64,000 nt of DNA from Xestospongia muta. Its lineage: Eukaryota; Porifera; Demospongiae; Haplosclerida; Petrosiidae. Location: assembly GCA_963693285.1 (NCBI GenBank), contig OY848926.1, forward strand, positions 1,183,001-1,247,000. Reading direction: 5' to 3'. A model generated the notes under the pieces. It had not been told where the DNA came from. It made no database searches and was given only the letters and a program-made list of their open reading frames with translations. Both the position numbers and the translations under genes were made by a program. Positions 38,646 through 51,700 of this stretch are shown here, in pieces; position 1 is the stretch's first letter; every line of letters begins with the position of its first letter.

Positions 38646-41600
38646 TTTTCTTAGTTATATAAAAACCATTTCTAAAACACTAAGAGATATGTTAGTAATA
38701 TACATACATAATTGTACTATATTTCATTCCATGTTGTACTTTGTTAGAGTATAATGTTAACACCATGTTATCTATCTAATAATAGAAGTGATATATCTGA
38801 TAGTTAATGTTATCAAATCCATACTGAATCAACAACATATCATGTGATTACTGTAATACTAACACACAAACACTAACATGTTATGTATGTTTATGTCTGT
38901 GTGTGTCTATATATATCACCTCACCTGATTTAATTTTGTGTACATACAGTTACCATGAATAGTTGTGTGTTTATAGCAATTGTATGTATATAAAACTGTT
39001 TCTAGGTGTTTTAATAGTGGTTCCTTTTCATAAATCAGGTCACAATCACTAATGTTTTACCAGAAGTAGTCTCTTATTGAAAATATTCCCATTAAGAAAA
39101 CCATTAAACCATTAAGAATACTGGCTATATAGTAATTACTAAGTTTTCACTTTTTATAGTAATAGTAAAATAATGTAATAAAGAACATAGTTTATACTTT
39201 TAGTACTACACATTACTCATGAGTATCTGTTACTACATTCAAACATCAAACTTTAGCTATTATAACGAGTATCTGTTACTACATTCAAACATCAAACTTT
39301 AGCTATTATAACAAAATTTTTATTTCATGTTCTAAAATACATTATCATTGAACTTTAAACTGACTTAGCCAGACTGTATTAATATTATTAGTACGCTATT
39401 AGTTTTACTCCACAATAGGATGTAATGTATGCAATTACAAGGATATTCAACTATGTATTTCCATTAGGCTGTACTACTGGTGTTGTTAGACTGGTAGGTA
39501 GTAGCTATACATATCGAGGAAGAGTAGAAATATGTGTTAACAATACATGGGGTACTGTGTGTGATGATTACTTTGACAATAGTGATGCTAGAGTTGTATG
39601 TCGTCAACTAGGATATTCATCAGGTAATGTCTACAAATAAAATGAGCTTATTTAATTTATGAGGTTTTTTTCATTAGTTTACACATATTATGGCAGTGCC
39701 TATTTTGGAGCTGGGACTGGTCCAATATGGCTGGATGATCTTGGTTGCTATGGGTCTGAGTTGACATTACTACAGTGTTCTCATAGAGGGTTAGGTAGTC
39801 ATAATTGTGGTCATATAGAAGATGTGAGCGTGAGATGTTCTGGAAGTAAAACAGGTTCATTGTTTAAATTGAAGATATTTACTGTTTATTTTGATATCTT
39901 TATACAGGAAGTTGTACTAATGGTGATGTTCGTCTAGTTGGTGGTTCTAGTAATACGTCTGGTCGTGTAGAAGTGTGTGCTAATAATCAGTGGGGTACAG
40001 TATGTGATGATTACTGGGATAATGATGATGCTAAAGTTGTATGTAGAATGTTGAACTATTCTAGTTCTGGTAAGTATATATACTCCATATATTATGTAAC
40101 TGTACTTTACTTCAGGAGCTATTGCTAAAAGTAGTGCATACTTTGGTCAGGGAAGTGGCTCAATATTACTAGATAATGTTCAATGTACTGGTAATGAAGT
40201 GTCCATCTTTTCTTGTTCTCATAACAGTATTGGGTCACATGATTGTAGTCATAGTGAGGATGCTGGAGTTTTTTGTCTTGGAGGTGATTTAAGTACAGTG
40301 TATTTATTAAGATAAGAATTTACCACAGTCCTAATGTAAGCTTTTAGTATTTATTGGAAAATATCAAGATAAAACTTGGCCAATTCTGAGTTAGGATTTT
40401 CTATTAATATCTATATATTAAGTAAATATCTTTGGTCACTGTATTTACAGATTTATTATTTTCAATTTGTTTTCAATTCAAGTTTTAAATTACAATAAAG
40501 AAACAGACTAAATAAAGTCTCTTAAAAGTGAACTTTAATATGTTAGGAAGGTTTTAAGCTTTTGCTAACTTCAAATACTAAACAGAACTGGTGTCAGTTC
40601 TATAATCAACCCTTGACAGTGCATTTGTAGTTAATTCTTTTAGTCAACTATTAGAGCATGTTAATGTATTTCTATCTAGCTGATAATGCTCAAAATGGTG
40701 CTATTATTCTATATCGTAATGAATATACCTCATCATCCTATTACTATGGTATTGTGAGGGTCTTTTACAATGGATGGGGTAATATCTGTGATGATTACCA
40801 ATACAGTTCTACTGAAGCTAATGTCATTTGTCATCAGTTAGGATATACTGGAGCCTCTAGTTACTCTAGAGCTGGATTAGTGAGGTTAGTATCAACAGTG
40901 CACTTAACAATGTCTCAATTTAATTTCCCTTTTTATAGTTATGGCACTGATACTCTATCTGTGAAGATGGATGACCTCAACTGTGGCAGTAACAACTACC
41001 TCACTATCTTTCAGTGTTCTTTCTCTACAACAATTGATAGTGGATGTATTAACAGTAACTCTTATGATGCTACTGTGTACTGTTGTAAGTATTAATATTT
41101 TTCTAACATATCATTTTTGTACAGATACTACTAGGATTTGGAACAGTAATCCTTTCAATGGTATGATACGTCTTCAAGGAGGTAATTATTCCAATCAAGG
41201 ACGTGTGGAGGTCTACTGTAATGGACAATGGGGAACAATATGTGATAATGGATTTGGTTCTACTGATGCTCAAACTATCTGTAAACAACTGGGATATAAC
41301 TTTTACTATAGATATGATCATCTCAATATGTGAGTAATACAATAATAATTTCTTCCTTATTAACATAGTCATTTGACATATCAAGGAAATACCTATATTT
41401 GATTAACTATACATAAATGTTATCTATATCATAATACAGACCTGGTAATTCTAGTCAACCAATTTGGAGTACACACATGTCTAGTACTTCCTCTGACACA
41501 TGTTATGGTACAAGAAATTCCTGTCCATCAACTTCAATAACTAGTTGTTCTCACAGTGAAGATATCACTGTAGAATGTAGTAAGTGATGATAATACAATC

Positions 41601-44600
41601 TTGACATAACATGTGGTCGTAATATTTTTGTCTTAAATGGGTCATGTTTATTTTTAGTTTCCTTGAAGTATATACTCTCAATAATAATTCTGTGACACTC
41701 TCAGTCTTTTTTCTATTCCTATAGTTTATAGCAGTTCATATTCTAAAAAGTATAACATAAAGACTACTTGTTCTGGACTAATTCGTGAGTAATATAAAAT
41801 AATATATACACATTAAATTTATTCTATGCAATAATGATAATCTTAATGTTGCATAGGAAATTATGCTTATAGTAATGTTTATCTAGTTAATGGTTCTAAT
41901 AATAGTACATCTGGTCGTGTATGAGATCTATGATATTAAGTAAACATCTGTGGTCACTGTATTTACAGATTATTGCTTTCAATTTTTTTTCAATTAATTT
42001 TTTCAATTTAAGTTTTAAATTACAATAAAGAAACAGACTAGAAAAAGTGTGTTAAAGATGAACTATGATATGTTAGGATATTGAATAATGGCAGCTTTTG
42101 TAGGCTTTTATTTACTTTAATTGATAAACAGAACTGGTTTTAGTTCTATAATTTACCTTTAACAATATATACATGTACATTAACGTGTATATTAACAATA
42201 CATTTGTAGGTAATACTTTTATTCAGTTTTTAGAGCACTTTAATGTATTTTTATTTAGGAGATATTGCTCAAAATGGTGCTCTTATTCTATATCGTAATG
42301 GATATATCTCATCATCCTATTACTATGGTATTGTGAGGATCTATTACAATAATGGATGGGGTAATATCTGTGATGATTACCAATACAGTTCTACTGAAGC
42401 TAATGTCATCTGTCATCAGTTAGGATATACTGGAGCCTTTAGTTACTCTAGAGCTGGATTAGTGAGGTTAGTATCACTAGTGCACTTAACAATGTCTCAA
42501 TTTAATTTCCCTTTTTATAGTTATGGCACTGATACTCTATCTATGAAGATGGATGACCTCAACTGTGGCAGTAACAACTACCTCACTATCTTTCAGTGTT
42601 CTTTCTCCACATACATTGATAGTGGATGTACAAACACTAACTCTTATGATGCTACTGTGTACTGTTGTAAGTATTAATATTTTTCTAACATATCATTTTT
42701 GTACAGATACTACTAGGATTTGGAACAGTAATCCTTTCAATGGTATGATACGTCTTCAAGGAGGTAATTATTCCAATCAAGGACGTGTGGAGGTCTACTG
42801 TAATGGACAGTGGGGAACAATATGTGATAATGGATTTGGTTCTACTGATGCTCAAACTATCTGTAAACAACTGGGATATAACTATTACTTTAGATATGAT
42901 CATCTCAATATGTGAGTAATACAATAATAATTCCTTCCTTATTAACATAGTCATTTGACATATCAAGGAAATACCTACATTTGATTAACTATACATAAAT
43001 GTTATCTATATCATAATACAGATCTGGTAATTCTAGTCAACCAATTTGGAATACATACATGTCTAGTACTTCCTCTGACACATGTTATGGTACTAGAAAT
43101 TCTTGTCCATCAACTTCAATAACTAGTTGTTCTCACAGTGAAGATGTCACTGTAGAATGTAGTAAGTGATGATAATACATTCTTGACATAACATGTGGTT
43201 GAAATACATTTGTCTTTAATGAGTCGTGTTCATTTTTAGTTTCCTTGAAGTATATACTCTCAATAATAATTCTGTGACACTCTCAGTCTTTTTTTTCTAT
43301 TCCTATAGTTTATAGCAGTTCATATTCTAAAAATTATAACATAAAGACTACTTGTTCTGGACTAATTCGTGAGTAATATAAAATAATATATACACATTAA
43401 ATTTATTCTATGCAATAATGATAATTTTAATATTGCATAGGAAGTTATGCTTATAGTAATGTTTATTTAATTAATGATTCTAATAGTACATCTGGTTGTG
43501 TACGAGATCTATGATATTAAGTAAACATCTGTGGTCACTGTATTTACAGATTATTGCTTTCAATTTTTTTTAATTAAATGTTTTTCAATTTCAGTTTTAA
43601 ATTACAATAAAGAAACAGACTAAATAAAGTGTGTTTAAGATAAACTGTGATATGTTAGGATATTGAATAATGGCAGCTTTTGTAGGCTTTTATTTACTTA
43701 AATTGATAAACAGAACTGGTGTTAGTTCTATAATCTACCTTTAACAATATATACATTTACATTAACGTGTATATTAACAATACATTTGTAGGTAATGCTT
43801 TTAGTCAGCTTTTATAGCATGTTAATGTATTTCTATTAAGAAGATATTGCTCAAAATGGTGCTCTTATTCTATATCGTAATGGATATACCTCATCATCCT
43901 ATTACTATGGTATTGTGAGGATCTATTACAATAATGGATGGGGTAATATCTGTGATGATTACTACTACAGTTCTACTGAAGCTGAGGTCATCTGTCATCA
44001 GTTAGGATATACTGGAGCCTCAAGTTACTCTAGAGCCGGATTAATCAGGTTAGAATTTGTATATCTTAGTCAGTTTCTAAATATCTCTGTCTAGCTATGG
44101 CACTGATTATCTCTCTATGAAGATGGATGATCTTAACTGTGGCAGTAACAACTACATCACTATCTTTCAGTGTTCTTTCTCCACATACATTGATAGTGGA
44201 TGTACTAACACTAATTCTTATGATGCTACTGTGTACTGCTGTAAGTATTAATATTTTTATAACATATCATTTTTGTACAGATATTACTAGGATTTGGAAC
44301 AGTAACCCATTCAATGGTATGATACGTCTTCAAGGAGGTAATTATTCCAATCAAGGACGTGTGGAAGTCTACTGTAATGGACAATGGGGAACAATATGTG
44401 ATGATGGATTTGGTTCTACTGATGCTCAAACTATCTGTAAACAACTGGGATATAACTATTACTATAGATATGATCATCTCGATATGTGAGTAATACAATA
44501 ATAATTCCTTCATTATTAATATATTTATTTGACATATCAAGGAAGTACCTACATTTGATTAACTATACATAAATGTTATCTATATCATAATACAGACCTG

Positions 44601-46151
44601 GTAATTTTAGTCAACCAATTTGGAGTACATACATGTCTAGTTCTTCCTCTACCACATGTTATGGTACTAGAAATTCCTGTCCATCAACTTCAATAACTAG
44701 TTGTTCACACAATGAAGATATCACTGTAGAATGTAGTAAGTGATGATAATACAAGCATAGCATGACATGTGGTCATGATATTATTGTCTTGAGTGAGTCA
44801 TGTTTGTTCTTACTTCCCTAGGTGTGTTTATTCTCAATAATATTACATTACATTAATTAATTCTGTGACACTCTCAGTCATTTTTCTATTTCTATAGTTT
44901 ATAGCAGTTTGTATTCTAAAAATTATAACATAAAGACTACTTGTTCTGGACTGATTTGTGAGTAATATAAAACAAAGTATATAATGTTACATTCAATTAA
45001 AATTAAACAAAACTGTGTTTTTTAAATTATGTTAGCTTAAATTATTAACTATTTTTTTCCATATAGTTTCTTTATCATCAGATGAGACTTCATCATCAGG
45101 TAAGAATAATAATTTTTTTTTCTAATGTTCCATACACTCAACAGTTGTTGGTCCTGTTTTTGGAGGTACTTTAGGTGGTATATTCACTCTTATTATCATC
45201 ATAATTATAATCGCCTTTGTTATCTGTTGGTACAAACGTTTTGGTATATGTGCTAATCAACATCAGAGGAGAAGACCACATACAAGAGACAGAGATCAAA
45301 ATGATGAAATGGAGTTAGATACTTTGCTACATAATTCTGAACCAATGGGGACAACCTCAGATACTGAAACTATACAATCTACATCAACATCTCGTCAAAA
45401 TACATTACCAAGTACCACAGTGAACACAATACCTCATTATACTGGTAATACTTTACCAAATATGGTAGTACCTCAAGCTAGTCCTAATCCACATGTTCAA
45501 TATACTACTCTCCCTGCTCAAGGAGGTCACTATCCTTCACCTTACTACTATGTACTACCTACTAATGCAGCTTTTAGAAATCGTCAACCTGCTTCACATT
45601 TGCCTCCTCCATATTCAGAAGTTGCAAATTTATCTAGACAACAGATATATCCCAGTTCATATATGGTACCAGTTCAAACTCTACATCAATGGTGTATGAC
45701 CCCACAGCAACCTTTATATGTACAACAACCTCAACAAATGAGCCGACAGTCAAATGAATCTACTACCACACAAAATATTGATTCTTCAGTTTCCCAGGAG
45801 CCAATAACAATTGAAGATACTGCTACTCAGAACCTACCATCCCAAAGTGAGTCTTCCACTCCAGTTACCGGTAATTCAACTACACCAATACCAAGTGAAA
45901 ATGATACATCTGTAATTGATGTTTCTTCTACTTCAAACTCAACTCCACAAGTCCCAGCAACTATTGTTCCTCCCATAACAACAACTACCACTAATAATTC
46001 TCATATTGAGGCACATGAGGTAGATGCCAGTACAGAGGAAACATATGAATTAGTGAGTGAATCAGTAGTTAATGATGACATAGTTTATGAGGTTATGAAG
46101 ACTGAAGGAGATCCATCTTCACATTCTGATTTTTATGATGATACTGATTAA
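37496..46151 (+). CDS. G3: transmembrane SRCR receptor, 8 SRCR domains, 1347 aa
   Basis: Twenty-two exons (4044 nt): 37496-37562 (signal peptide [16 protein letters not shown]), 39468-39623, 39678-39854, 39908-40069, 40116-40283 (two type A SRCR), then three type B modules: 40680-40884, 40939-41084, 41125-41329, 41440-41579, 41725-41784; 42259-42466, 42521-42666, 42707-42911, 43022-43161, 43309-43368; 43841-44048, 44095-44240, 44281-44485, 44596-44735, 44898-44957; then 45067-45099 and 45145-46151. The membrane helix is at about 1018-1043. The tail has [10 protein letters not shown] and IVYEVMK, so the Tyr motif is present but with Met at +3. Unlike G2 and G4, no type A domain follows the last type B module. 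The first type B exon is 3 nt short (FYNGWGN). The acceptor at 43840 is AAG rather than TAG. The function is inferred as cell-surface recognition. Confidence 0.87.
37815..37896. repeat. Compound (AT)n(GT)n microsatellite
   Basis: An AT run to about 37868 followed by a GT run to 37896, directly abutting the left end of the palindromic element at 37899. Confidence 0.95.
37899..38122. repeat. MITE-like palindromic element, copy 2
   Basis: The left end CTAATTTGTGTAAAGGGACC faces GGTCTATTTTCATAATCAG on the right. It is homologous to 15703-15928. Confidence 0.7.
39221..39312. repeat. 46-bp perfect tandem duplication
   Basis: GAGTATCTGTTACTACATTC opens both copies (39221 and 39267), which match over all 46 bp. 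The other genes have one copy. Confidence 0.9.
40680..42258 (+). repeat. G3 type B unit 1
   Basis: A 1579-bp unit. Fossil half-exon at 41857-41924 with stop TGA 41922-41924. Its first intron (40885-40938, GTTAGTATCAACAGTGC) differs from that of the G2 units and is shared with unit 2 of this gene. Confidence 0.85.
42259..43840 (+). repeat. G3 type B unit 2
   Basis: A 1582-bp unit. Fossil half-exon 43441-43514 with stop TGA 43512-43514. Confidence 0.85.
43841..44957 (+). repeat. G3 type B unit 3, terminal
   Basis: Five coding exons. It is followed directly by the Ser-rich linker and membrane exons, with no fossil half-exon and no type A pair. Confidence 0.85.
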
Positions 46152-46608
46152 ATCAGTATCCATTTTTTGATATTTTATTTCTTGCGAAAGTTCATTTGTC
46201 TTATTTTTATACTTTGATTTACTCACTGTTGTTACCATTAAAAAAAGGTAATTTAGTTGTAATTTTTTTGTTTTTCATAACTGTGTGGTTAGAGACTAGT
46301 TTAACATTGTAGCCTGTTTTTTCAATTTTATTTTTGTAAAAATACATTTGTTTTTTTCATATTTTGATTTGTTATTACCATATATACATTAAAGAAAGTA
46401 ATTATGCTTAGAATTTATTTGTATTCAAACTTTAGAGACTATAATGAGTGCTGTTGGTAACCTTTATGATATATATATTTTCACAGATTATTTTCCAATG
46501 TATATTACATTAAAAATTTAGAAGTCAACAATTTAGCGGTAAACATGATATGAATGATGTTCCTCTGAATAACACTATAACAGCTACTATAAGACTGATG
46601 TCGCTAAC
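46152..46608 (+). other. 3' flank of G3 and intergenic region
   Basis: Candidate poly(A) signal ATTAAA at 46388-46393. The conserved 3' block GTGCTGTTGGTAACC lies near 46447. The remainder (46540-46608) matches the region before G5. Confidence 0.55.
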
Positions 46609-46711
46609 AAGGCTCTAAAGTTAGCAATCCTAAATTCATAACTATATTTACAATTATTATTAAGGTTAGACGTTTATGACGTTTAATACTCTGTGGCTGC
46701 CAAGAGGTAAA
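46609..46711 (+). promoter_or_regulatory. Conserved upstream block of G4 with TGACGT
   Basis: Contains AGTTAGCAATCCTAAATTC and AGACGTTTATGACGTT, with TGACGT at 46677-46682, 35 bp before the ATG. It is nearly the same as 57000-57103 and similar to 11051-11146. Confidence 0.5.
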
Positions 46712-47044
46712 ATGGCTGAAGTGAAGCAGCTGTCGGCTTTCTTTCTTAGTCTAATTCTGTCGAGTTATTTGATTTATTCTACATATGGTGAGTATATCAC
46801 TGTGATTACTTTATGTAGTTATAGATGCCTTGTAATGATCAATATATAAAATAGATATTGTAGTATTGTTTTGATATTATTTGTCATAATTTTAAGTGTC
46901 TTTAGTGATACCATCGGACTGTTCTATCATAGAAGTGGAAGCATTTTTTGTAACATAACTAGTTTCTGTACATAGCATGACAAAAGGTATTAATTGTGAA
47001 TATTTTATTAATTCTTTTACTAAATCTAGTCATAAATCTACTAT

Positions 47045-47093
<49 letters not shown>

Positions 47094-47122
47094 ATATATA
47101 GATACATGCATACATACATACA

Positions 47123-47156
<34 letters not shown>

Positions 47157-48356
47157 CATACATACATACATACATACATGCATGCATGCATGCATATATA
47201 TATATACATATATATATGTGTGTGTGTGACCTCATTTGTGAAAAGGAACTACTTCTATCAAACCATTAAAAACACTTGCATGTACACAAGCAATTTTTTT
47301 AATAAAATGCTTACTAAATTTTGCATTTCAAGTTATCTATTGTTTTTTTAAACTGAAATATAATTTAGTAAACATTCATTGAAAATGTATGGTTGTGTAC
47401 ACAGCAACTGCATGTTTTGAGAAGTTTTAAAAGAAATGGTCTATTTTCATAATCAGCTAACATATAGACTTCATTTAATAGCTACAAGACATTACAGTCA
47501 TGATAATTAACTGAAACGTGTATGTACTTCATTCAGTCAGTGAATGGTATTTTCCCTACACAATGATGTCACTATCATTTAGCAAACACCAGCTAGTGTT
47601 ATAACAATTGTTATTATAGCCACTTAATATACTACTTAATATAATATATATATATATTACTACAGGTGTTCCCATAAAGAAAACCTACAGGAGATATGTG
47701 TATACCGTGTGTTATAGATATTAAATTAATAGCCATAAATGGACTGTTAATTGAAAATATTTGATAATGTAGCATTATAATTTTAAGGTTGAATTTTAAT
47801 AATTTTATTAGAAATAATGCAATTATATAGCATAACTTAACATAACTGAACTATAAGCTCTTATATAAAGGGTAACATTTACTTATGAAGATCAATATGG
47901 ACCTCATTTAATAGCTACCAGACATTATAGTCATGATAATTAACTGAAATGTGTATGTACTTCATTCAGTCAGTGACTGGTATCTTCCCTACACAATGAT
48001 GTCACTATCATTTAGCAAATATGAACTAGTGTTATAACAATTGTTATTATAGCCACTTAATATAATACTTAATATAATGTATATTATTAAGGGTGTTCCT
48101 TTATAAAGAAAATCTACAGGTGACATGCATATAGCATGTGTTATGGAGATTAATAGCCATAAATGGACTGTTAATTGAAAATATTTGATAATGTAGCATT
48201 ATAATTGAAGATTGCATTTTAATAACTTTTATTAGAAATAATGCCATCACTTGTGATACAAATATTATGTTTGTGCTATGTTAATTTCATAATCTGTGAC
48301 CATGAATTAAACAAACATAAATATCAAATGTCATAAATCATAAATAGTCATAAATC

Positions 48357-48403
<47 letters not shown>

Positions 48404-48646
48404 GTTTTCTTAGTTATATGAAAGCCATTTCTAAAACATTAAGAGATGTGTTAGTAATATCCATAATTGTATAATATTTCATTTCCATGTTGTACTTTGT
48501 TAGAGTATAATGTTAACACCATGTTGTCTATCTAATAATAGAAAGTGGTATACTTGATAGTCAATTTTATCAAATCCATGCTGAATCAAGCACTAATACA
48601 ACATGTAGTTACTGTAATACTAAAACACTAACATGTTATGTGTGTG

Positions 48647-48723
<77 letters not shown>

Positions 48724-51700
48724 CCTGACCTGATTCAATTTTGTATACATACAGTTACCATGAAAAGTTGTGCATATATAGCAATTGTATGTATACAAAA
48801 CTGTTTTTAAGTGTTTAATAGTGGTTCCTTTTCATAAATCAGGTCACAATCACAAATGTTATGCCAGAAGTGGTCCCTTATTAAAAATTAGGTCACATAT
48901 ACTACTGATTCCCATAGCATGAAATTATAAAAAGGCTATGATTTATTATAGTTGAGTGACTGAAGACGAACCAAAACATTTAATTTTCATATATATAAGG
49001 AATTGTTTATAGACATTAAACCACTAAAAATACTGGCTATATAGTAATTGTTAAGTTTTCACTTTTTATAGCAATAGTAAAATAATGTAATAAAGAACAT
49101 AGTTTATACTTTTAATACTACACATTACTCATTAGTACAACATCTGTTTACTACATTCAAACCACAAACTTTAGCTATTATAACATTATCATTGAAATTT
49201 AAACTTACTCAGTCAGACTACATTAATATAATTAGGACACTAATAATTTTAACAACACAAATAACATATTATTTATGAAACTGCAAAGATATTTAGACAT
49301 ATGTATTTCCATTAGGTTGTACTACTGGTGTTATTAGACTGGCAGGTAGTAGCTATACATATCGAGGAAGAGTAGAAATATGTGTTAACAATACATGGGG
49401 TACTGTGTGTGATGATTACTTTGGCAGTAGTGATGCTAGAGTTGTATGTCGTCAACTAGGATATTCATCAGGTAATATCTACCAATAAAATGAGTTTATT
49501 TAATTTTATTTTGATTGTTATTCATCAGCTTACACATATTATGGCAATGCCTATTTTGGAGCTGGGACTGGTCCAATATGGCTGGATGATCTTGGTTGCT
49601 CTGGATCTGAGTTGACATTACTACAATGTTCTCATAGAGGAATAGGTAGTCATAATTGTGGTCATAGTGAAGATGTGAGTGTGAGATGTTCTGGAAGTAA
49701 AACAGGTTCATTGTTTAAATTAAAAATATTTTCTGATTTATTTTGATGTATTTATACAGGAAGTTGTACTAATGGTGATATTCGTCTAGTTGGTGGTTCT
49801 AATAGTACATCTGGTCATGTAGAAGTGTGTGCTAATAATCAGTGGGGTACAGTATGTGATGATTACTGGGATAATGATGATGCTAAAGTTGTATGTAGAA
49901 TGTTGAACTATTCTAGCTCTGGTAAGTATATATACTCCATATATTATGTAATTGTACTTTACTTCAGGTGCTATTGCTAGAGGTAGTGCTTACTTTGGTC
50001 AGGGGAGTGGTTCGATATTATTAGATAATGTTCAATGTACTGGTAATGAAGTGTCCATCTTCTCTTGTTCTCATAACAGTATTGGGTCACATGATTGTAG
50101 TCACAGTGAGGATGCTGGAGTTGTTTGTCTTGAAGGTAATTTTAGTACAGTGTATTTATAAGATAAGAATTTAGCACAGTCCTAATGTAAACTTATAGTA
50201 TTTGTTGGAAAATGCTGAATTAGGTTTTTCTATTAATATCTATATATTAAGTAAATATCTGTGGTCACTGTATTTACAGATTTATTATTTTCAATTTTGT
50301 TTTCAATTTAAATTTTAAATTACAATAAAGAAACTGAGTAGACCAATTGTCTTTAAGTGGAACTATAATATGTTAGGATATTGAAATATGGCAGTTTTTA
50401 CAGTCTTTTATTTACTTCTATTGCTAAAATGAACTGGTGTTAGTTATATAATCTACCCTTAACAATATATACATGTACATTAGTGTGTATATTGACAACA
50501 TTAATTTAGTTAGCTGTCAGAAAATGTTATTGTATTTCTATCTAGCTGATATTGCTCAAAATGGTGCTATTATTCTATATCGTAATGGATATACCTCATC
50601 ATCCTATTACTATGGTATTGTGAGGATCTATTACAATAATGGATGGGGTAATATCTGTGATGATTACCAATACAGTTCTACTGAAGCTAATGTCATTTGT
50701 CATCAGTTAGGATATACTGGAGCCTCTAGTTACTCTAGAGCAGGATTAGTGAGGTTAGAATTTATATTTCTTAGTCAATTTCTAAATATCTTTTTCTAGC
50801 TATGGCACTGATTATCTCTCTATGAAGATGGATGACCTCAACTGTTACAGTAATAGCTACCTCACTATCTTTCAGTGTTCTTTCTCTACATACATTGATA
50901 GTGGATGTACTAACACTAACTCTTATGATGCTACTGTGTACTGCTGTAAGTATGAATATTTCATAATATATCATATTTGTACAGATACAAATAGAATATG
51001 GAACATTAATCCTTTCAATGGTATGATACGTCTTCAAGGAGGTAATTATTCCAATCAAGGACGTGTGGAGGTCTACTGTAATGGACAATGGGGAACAATA
51101 TGTAATGATGGATTTGGTTCTACTGATGCTCAAACTATCTGTAAACAACTGGGATATAACTATTACTATAGATATGATCATCTCAATATGTGAGTAATGC
51201 AATAATATTTCCTTTCTTATTAACATAGTCATTTGACATATCAAGGAAGTACCTATATTTGATTAACTATACATAAATGTTATTATTGTCATGATATAGA
51301 TCTGGTAGTTCCAGTCAACCAATTTGGAGTACATACATGTCTAGTACTTCCTCTACCACATGTTATGGTACTAGAAATTCCTGTCCATTAACTTCAGTAA
51401 CTAGTTGTTCTCACAATGAAGATATCACTGTAGAATGTAGTAAGTGATGATAATACAATCATAGCATGACATGTGGTCATGATATTATTATCTTGAGTGA
51501 GTCATGTTTGTTCTTACTTCCCTAGAAGTATTTACTCTCAATAATAATGCAATAAATTAATTAACTCTGTGACAGTCTCAGTCTTTTTTCTATTCCTATA
51601 GTTTATAGCAGTTTGTATTATAAAAATTATAACATAAATACTACTTGTTCTGGACTAATTCGTGAGTAATATCAAATAATATATAGCACATATTAAATTT

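Larger units (their letters stand above)
37563..39467 (+). other. Intron 1 of G3: repeats
   Basis: The intron holds a compound AT/GT microsatellite (37815-37896), palindromic elements (37899-38122 and 38931-39042), an AT run (38592-38642) and a 46-bp perfect direct duplication (39221-39266 and 39267-39312). No exon is seen. Confidence 0.65.
46788..49315 (+). other. Intron 1 of G4 with microsatellites and an internal duplication
   Basis: The longest intron seen (2.5 kb). A compound repeat (GT, CATA, CATG, AT) spans 47043-47229. A palindromic element follows at 47231-47456. The segment around 47462-47860 recurs at 47893-48300. An AT run (48358-48400) and a long GT run (48640-48721) precede a TGACCTGATT element (48726-48846). 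No exon is seen. Confidence 0.65.

Noticed and set aside
46959..47351. Open frames of 63-124 aa rich in Cys-Val, Tyr-Ile or His-Thr
   Set aside because: They are translations of the GT/CATA microsatellite.
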